Part shown: positions 61,201 through 64,000 of the stretch, piece by piece | Layout: each line of letters begins with the position of its first letter | Position numbering within the stretch: the stretch's first letter is position 1 | Assembly (NCBI GenBank): GCA_017643305.1 | Contig: JAEPNQ010000008.1 | Location: 1 to 64,000, forward strand | Reading direction: 5' to 3' | Length of the DNA: 64,000 nucleotides | DNA from: Marinibacterium sp. | Lineage (GTDB): Bacteria; Pseudomonadota; Alphaproteobacteria; Rhodobacterales; Rhodobacteraceae | Made by a program: the position numbers and the translations under genes | The notes under the pieces: generated by a model | The model's database searches: none | What the model was told of the DNA's origin: nothing | What the model saw: only the letters and a program-made list of their open reading frames with translations

Positions 61201-62743
61201 TGTCGTCACCCATCGACGCGATGGCCTCTTTCCCGTCCTCTGCCATAGGTGCAAGGATCTGTTCCAGTTCCTCCACAGTGTAACCTGCCGCGATCTGTCG
61301 CTGGCGCAACTCATCACCGGTGAACATGGGGGTTTCGGTTACCTGGGCCAGCGCGTCATCGGCATTGTTGATCTTGCCAACCCAATCGCCGAACGGCTGG
61401 GAGGCGGCCAGTTTGTCCTTGATCTCGGTGTCGTGGTACAACTTGCCTTCGGCCATATCGACGGCCAGCATCTGGCCTGGGCCCAGAGCGCCTTTCTCAC
61501 GCACTACAGCCTCATCCACCGGGACCATGCCTGCCTCGGATCCGGCGATCAGCAGCCCGTCACCGGTGACCACATATCGCATCGGGCGCAGACCGTTCCG
61601 GTCCAGCCCAGCACAGACCCAGCGCCCATCGGTCATTGCCAACGCGGCAGGGCCGTCCCACGGCTCCATCACAGCATTGCAATAGGAATACATATCCTGC
61701 CAGGCATCCGGCAGCTCCTGCGCTTGCTTGGACCAGCTTTCGGGCACAAGCATCGTCTTGGCCATTGGCGCCGACCGACCCGCGCGCACCAGAACTTCGA
61801 ACACCGCATCCAGCGCCGCCGAATCCGAAGACCCACCCGCGATGATTGGTTTGATGTCTTCGGCCATCTCCCCAAACGTAGAGGACGCCATGCGAATCTC
61901 ATGGCTCTTCATCCAATTGGAGTTGCCTTTTAACGTATTGATCTCTCCGTTATGAGCCAGCATGCGGAACGGCTGCGCCAGCCACCATTGGGGGAACGTG
62001 TTGGTGGAATAACGCTGGTGATAGATCGCAAATGCGCTTTCAAACCGTTCGTCCATCAGGTCTGGGTAAAATTCACCCACCTGCTCGGCCAGCATCATGC
62101 CCTTATAGATGATCGACCGGCAGCTCAGCGACGCGATATAGAGCTCATTAATCCCCTGCGCAGCAGCAGCCTTTTCAATACGGCGGCGGATCACGTACAG
62201 CTCGCGTTCAAACCGTTCTTCATCCACGCCCTTGGAATTTGAGATGATGATCTGTTCAATCTCGGGCCGGGTCGCATTGGCCTTTTCGCCCAGCACAGAA
62301 GTGTCCACCGGCACATGCCGCCAGCCGTAGATGGTGTAGCCTTTGCGCAGCACCTCGGTTTCGACGATAGTGCGGCAGGTTTCCTGTGCACCGAAATCGG
62401 TGCGCGGCAGAAACACCTGGCCGACCGCCATCAGTTCGTCCTGACGTGGCTCATGTCCGGTCCGGCGCACCTGGTCATAGAAGAACGGCACCGGAATCTG
62501 CACGTGAATGCCTGCGCCGTCGCCAGTCTTGCCGTCTGCATCCACTGCGCCACGATGCCAGATCGCTTTCAGCGCGGTGATCCCGGCCTCCACAACACTG
62601 CGGCTTTTCTTGCCATCGATTGACACAACAATGCCAACGCCGCAGGACGCGTGTTCGTCTTCGTCCTTGTAGAGACTGTTTTCCGCCATCCACTTGCGCT
62701 TTTCGGCTTCGGCCCGGGCCCAATTGGTATCGTAGCTGGTCAT
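58208..62743 (-). CDS. gltB: Glutamate synthase (NADPH) large subunit
   Basis: GltB makes two glutamates from glutamine and 2-oxoglutarate with electrons from GltD. The 1511-residue protein has the class II glutaminase domain; the catalytic Cys lies in 'DEHASCGVGIVVSIDGKKS', after a short propeptide. Then come the FMN-binding synthase domain ('ISGHNGGTGASPATSIKYAG', 'LRTDGGLRTGRDIVMAAMMG') with the 3Fe-4S Cys cluster ('GCIMVRQCQSNTCPVGVCTQ') and the C-terminal beta-helix ('VIEGCGSNGCEYMTGGVAVI'). ATG at 62743 follows 'gaaggagacatcaac'. It is downstream of gltD. Confidence 0.97.
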   Translation of the reverse strand: MTSYDTNWARAEAEKRKWMAENSLYKDEDEHASCGVGIVVSIDGKKSRSVVEAGITALKAIWHRGAVDADGKTGDGAGIHVQIPVPFFYDQVRRTGHEPRQDELMAVGQVFLPRTDFGAQETCRTIVETEVLRKGYTIYGWRHVPVDTSVLGEKANATRPEIEQIIISNSKGVDEERFERELYVIRRRIEKAAAAQGINELYIASLSCRSIIYKGMMLAEQVGEFYPDLMDERFESAFAIYHQRYSTNTFPQWWLAQPFRMLAHNGEINTLKGNSNWMKSHEIRMASSTFGEMAEDIKPIIAGGSSDSAALDAVFEVLVRAGRSAPMAKTMLVPESWSKQAQELPDAWQDMYSYCNAVMEPWDGPAALAMTDGRWVCAGLDRNGLRPMRYVVTGDGLLIAGSEAGMVPVDEAVVREKGALGPGQMLAVDMAEGKLYHDTEIKDKLAASQPFGDWVGKINNADDALAQVTETPMFTGDELRQRQIAAGYTVEELEQILAPMAEDGKEAIASMGDDTPPAVLSKQYRPLSHYFRQNFSQVTNPPIDSLREYRVMSLKTRFGNLKNVLDEDSSQTEIIVLESPFVGNAQWEKLTEQFNAPLVEIDCTFEPGGERALNEGLERIRADAEEAVRSGAGHLVLTDQHSGPDRVAMPMILATSAVHSHLTRRGLRTFCSLNVRSAECIDPHYFAVLIGSGATVVNAYLAEDSLADRIERGLIDGALTEAVARYRDAIDWGLLKIMSKMGISVISSYRGGLNFEAVGLSRAMCAEYFPGMNSRISGIGVSGIQVKAEGIHACGWAQSLPALPIGGFYKARAAGETHAWEATAMHMLQTACARSSFELWKQFSAKLRASPPIHLRDLLDMKPLGKSVPLEEVESITAIRKRFVTPGMSLGALSPEAHKTLNVAMNRIGAKSDSGEGGEDPEHFVPEPNGDNPSAKIKQVASGRFGVTAEYLNHCEELEIKVAQGAKPGEGGQLPGMKVTDLIARLRHSTKGVTLISPPPHHDIYSIEDLAQLIYDLKQINPRCKVTVKLVASSGVGTIAAGVAKAKADVILISGHNGGTGASPATSIKYAGLPWEMGLTEAHQVLAMNNLRGRVTLRTDGGLRTGRDIVMAAMMGAEEYGIGTAALIAMGCIMVRQCQSNTCPVGVCTQDPALREKFTGNADKVVNLITFYAQEVREILAELGARSLDEVIGRADLLAQVSRGSAHLDDLDLNPLLITVDGSHSIVYDRSKPREAVPDTLDLEIVRDAARFLEDGEKMQLSYAVQNTHRTVGTRTSSHIVRNFGMRNTLQPDHLTVKLQGSAGQSLGAFAAPGLKLEVSGDANDYVGKGLSGGTIIVRPPQVSPLQASDNTIIGNTVLYGATDGYLFAAGRAGERFAVRNSGAKVVIEGCGSNGCEYMTGGVAVILGSIGANFGAGMTGGMAYIYDPDGKAQSMMNMETLVVYPVTTPHWLGELETLVERHAEETRSLKAMNILQHWDVEKANFLQVCPKEMLIHLPAPLGVEEAAVPAE

Positions 62744-62756
62744 GTTGATGTCTCCT

Positions 62757-62954
62757 TCAGTGCCCAGACTGGCCTGAATGGCCAGCCTGGTGTCCGCCGC
62801 TGGCGTAGCCACGCAGCTCTGCGTGTTTTGTTCTTTGTTCATTACTCAGGTAGCGCACTGCGCCGCATAGGCAGCCCCGTTCCAAAAGGTGCATCCCCGC
62901 TGCCACAAAGGTGCGGCGGCCAATGAATTGGCAAGCGTTGCTTGCTTTCAACAT
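62757..62954 (-). CDS. Small protein between gltD and gltB
   Basis: The 65-residue ORF has a well-placed ribosome-binding site ('gaggaagggagtgacagta') and ends 13 bases before the gltB start. Sequence 'LKASNACQFIGRRTFVAAGM' and 'HLLERGCLCGAVRYLSNEQR' suggests a short amphipathic or helical protein with a CxC motif. Family not recognised. Its position suggests a small operon member or a translational coupler for gltB. Confidence 0.48.
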   Translation of the reverse strand: MLKASNACQFIGRRTFVAAGMHLLERGCLCGAVRYLSNEQRTKHAELRGYASGGHQAGHSGQSGH

Positions 62955-63038
62955 TACTGTCACTCCCTTCCTCTGGTTCTGGTAGATGTCACACCCTGAA
63001 AGGCGCGGTCTGGGGTTGGGTAGGCGGGGTTCTGGCCC

Positions 63039-64000
63039 CTATTCGGCGGCGACAGCCTTGGGCGTGTCAAAATCTGCCAGGATCGCAGACGCGCAATCGC
63101 GCCCGTCGCAGATAGCCCAGACAACCAACGAAGCACCGCGCACGATGTCACCAACGGCATAGACGCCCGGCATCGCAGTTGCGCCAGTTTCATACTCGGC
63201 CCGGATGGTGCCCCAGCGGGTAACCTTCAGTTCTGGCTGGTCCCACATGTTTGGCAGGTCCTCGGGCTCAAAGCCGAGCGCCTTAATGACCAGATCCGCC
63301 TCTTCGGTGTAGTCCGAACCTTCAATCAGTTCAGGTGCCCGCCGTCCGCTGGCATCCGGTGCACCCAGACGCATCTTGTGCACCCGAACGCCCGACACTT
63401 TGCCTGCCTCATCCCCTTCGGCGCGCAAGTCGGTGACAAACGCCTTGGGCGCGCTGAGCCATTCGAACACAATGCCTTCTTCTTCGGCATTCGCCACTTC
63501 ACGCTGGGAGCCGGGCATGTTCGCCCGGTCACGACGGTACAGACATTTCACGCTGACAGCACCCTGACGGATCGCAGTGCGCACACAGTCCATGGCCGTG
63601 TCGCCCCCACCAATGACCACCACGCGCTTGCCTTCGGCGTTCAGCCTGCCGTCGTCAAATTCGGCAACTTCGTCTCCAAAGCTCTTGCGGTTGGATACGG
63701 TCAGGTAGTCAATTGCCTCTTCGACACCGGTAGCTCCGGTGCCGGGGATCTCCAGATCACGCGACTTGTAGACGCCGGTGGCGATGATCACGGCATCATG
63801 TGCCCCGCGAATTTCTTCAAACCGCGCTGCATCCACGTCGCAGTTGGTTTCGAAAACCACGCCACTTTGTTGCAGCTGTTCCACCCGGCGCATAACCACG
63901 TCTTTCTCCAGCTTAAAGCCAGGAATGCCGTAGGTCAGCAGCCCACCGGCCCGGTCATAGCGGTCATAAACGGTGACCTGGACACCCGCCCGACGCAGAA
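63039..64000 (-). CDS. gltD: Glutamate synthase (NADPH) small subunit (5' end outside window)
   Basis: GltD carries FAD and 4Fe-4S clusters and supplies electrons to GltB. The visible 320 codons cover the C-terminal two thirds. They include the end of the FAD domain ('GGLLTYGIPGFKLEKDVVMR'), the NADPH-binding 'VVVIGGGDTAMDCVRTAIRQ', 'KCLYRRDRANMPGSQREVAN' and the last FAD motif 'MPGVYAVGDIVRGASLVVWA'. The frame remains open to base 64000. The N-terminal Cys-rich cluster region lies beyond the edge. Confidence 0.96.
   Translation of the reverse strand, partial: LRRAGVQVTVYDRYDRAGGLLTYGIPGFKLEKDVVMRRVEQLQQSGVVFETNCDVDAARFEEIRGAHDAVIIATGVYKSRDLEIPGTGATGVEEAIDYLTVSNRKSFGDEVAEFDDGRLNAEGKRVVVIGGGDTAMDCVRTAIRQGAVSVKCLYRRDRANMPGSQREVANAEEEGIVFEWLSAPKAFVTDLRAEGDEAGKVSGVRVHKMRLGAPDASGRRAPELIEGSDYTEEADLVIKALGFEPEDLPNMWDQPELKVTRWGTIRAEYETGATAMPGVYAVGDIVRGASLVVWAICDGRDCASAILADFDTPKAVAAE

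Noticed and set aside
60692..61933. 413-codon open frame antisense to gltB
   Set aside because: It lies wholly inside gltB, has no ribosome-binding site and has a low-information His/Arg-rich sequence; shadow of the real gene.
1..64000. Toxin-antitoxin, CRISPR, restriction, prophage or insertion-sequence systems
   Set aside because: No direct-repeat arrays, nucleases of these types, transposases, integrases or target-site duplications were seen.
1..64000. Genetic code change (stop codons read as amino acids) to explain interrupted genes
   Set aside because: All three stop codons occur as interruptions and also as normal ends of intact genes, and deletions and frameshifts are present too, so mutation is the simpler explanation.

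Overview
The window reads as the chromosome of a marine alphaproteobacterium of the Rhodobacterales (Roseobacter group). The evidence is gene content and gene style: a DMSP lyase DddP with all its metal ligands, the MipZ division ATPase, MbfA with an Irr-type iron box, a paaABCDE phenylacetyl-CoA epoxidase operon, a homogentisate (tyrosine) operon, fairly high G+C, and the short hairpin-plus-'GATATTT' intergenic repeats common in this order. No tRNA, rRNA, CRISPR array, insertion sequence or phage gene was seen.

Layout. 0-2.5 kb: end of the rimM-trmD translation operon, with a membrane protein and a sulfotransferase-like gene between the two. 2.5-12.3 kb: purB, several broken genes, dddP divergent from a DUF3445 (haem demethylase family) gene, a lytic transglycosylase, and a LysR gene divergent from an SbtA-like permease. 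12.5-13.2 kb: rplS-rpmE and a clear terminator. 13.2-15.2 kb: a methyltransferase remnant and a LysR pseudogene. 15.3-18.1 kb: mipZ, a class III cyclase and a MarR gene. 18.1-24.6 kb: hmgA-maiA-fahA, an atypical metallo-beta-lactamase-fold protein, a small membrane protein, a flavin hydroxylase and DUF2783. 24.8-28.6 kb: glmU-glmS and a flavodoxin. 28.6-33.3 kb: glycosyltransferase remnant, mbfA, TetR, glutathione-dependent formaldehyde dehydrogenase, an I78-inhibitor lipoprotein and an SDR protein. 33.4-37.6 kb: paaABCDE and a methyltransferase. 37.7-46.1 kb: a cyclase remnant, then a minus-strand run caiD / DJ-1 / NDP-forming acyl-CoA ligase / acyl-CoA dehydrogenase / fatty acid hydroxylase-superfamily protein / class II aldolase, divergent from a LysR gene. 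46.2-51.6 kb: VOC protein, ade-amn purine salvage, HU, VOC remnant and EamA exporter. 51.6-58.2 kb: MBL hydrolase, msrB-msrA, a nonsense-interrupted hydantoinase, queG, GST and mtgA. 58.2-64 kb: gltB, a small ORF, and gltD running off the edge.

How the genes work together. Amn and Ade form a two-step AMP to adenine to hypoxanthine route. HmgA-MaiA-FahA convert homogentisate to fumarate and acetoacetate. PaaABCDE opens the phenylacetate route, but the ligase and later steps are not here. The CaiD-containing run looks like CoA-thioester catabolism of carnitine, gamma-butyrobetaine or a similar acid.

The most unusual property is gene decay. About ten genes are broken by point nonsense mutations (TAA, TAG, TGA), lost start codons, single-base frameshifts or internal deletions, while the housekeeping genes beside them are intact. 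The mixture of lesion types is hard to explain by one kind of sequencing error and suggests recent relaxation of selection on accessory functions. No wholly new multi-gene system stands out. The best candidates for undescribed biology are the CaiD/aldolase/hydroxylase operon, the dddP-DUF3445 divergent pair, and the MBL protein lacking two canonical metal ligands.
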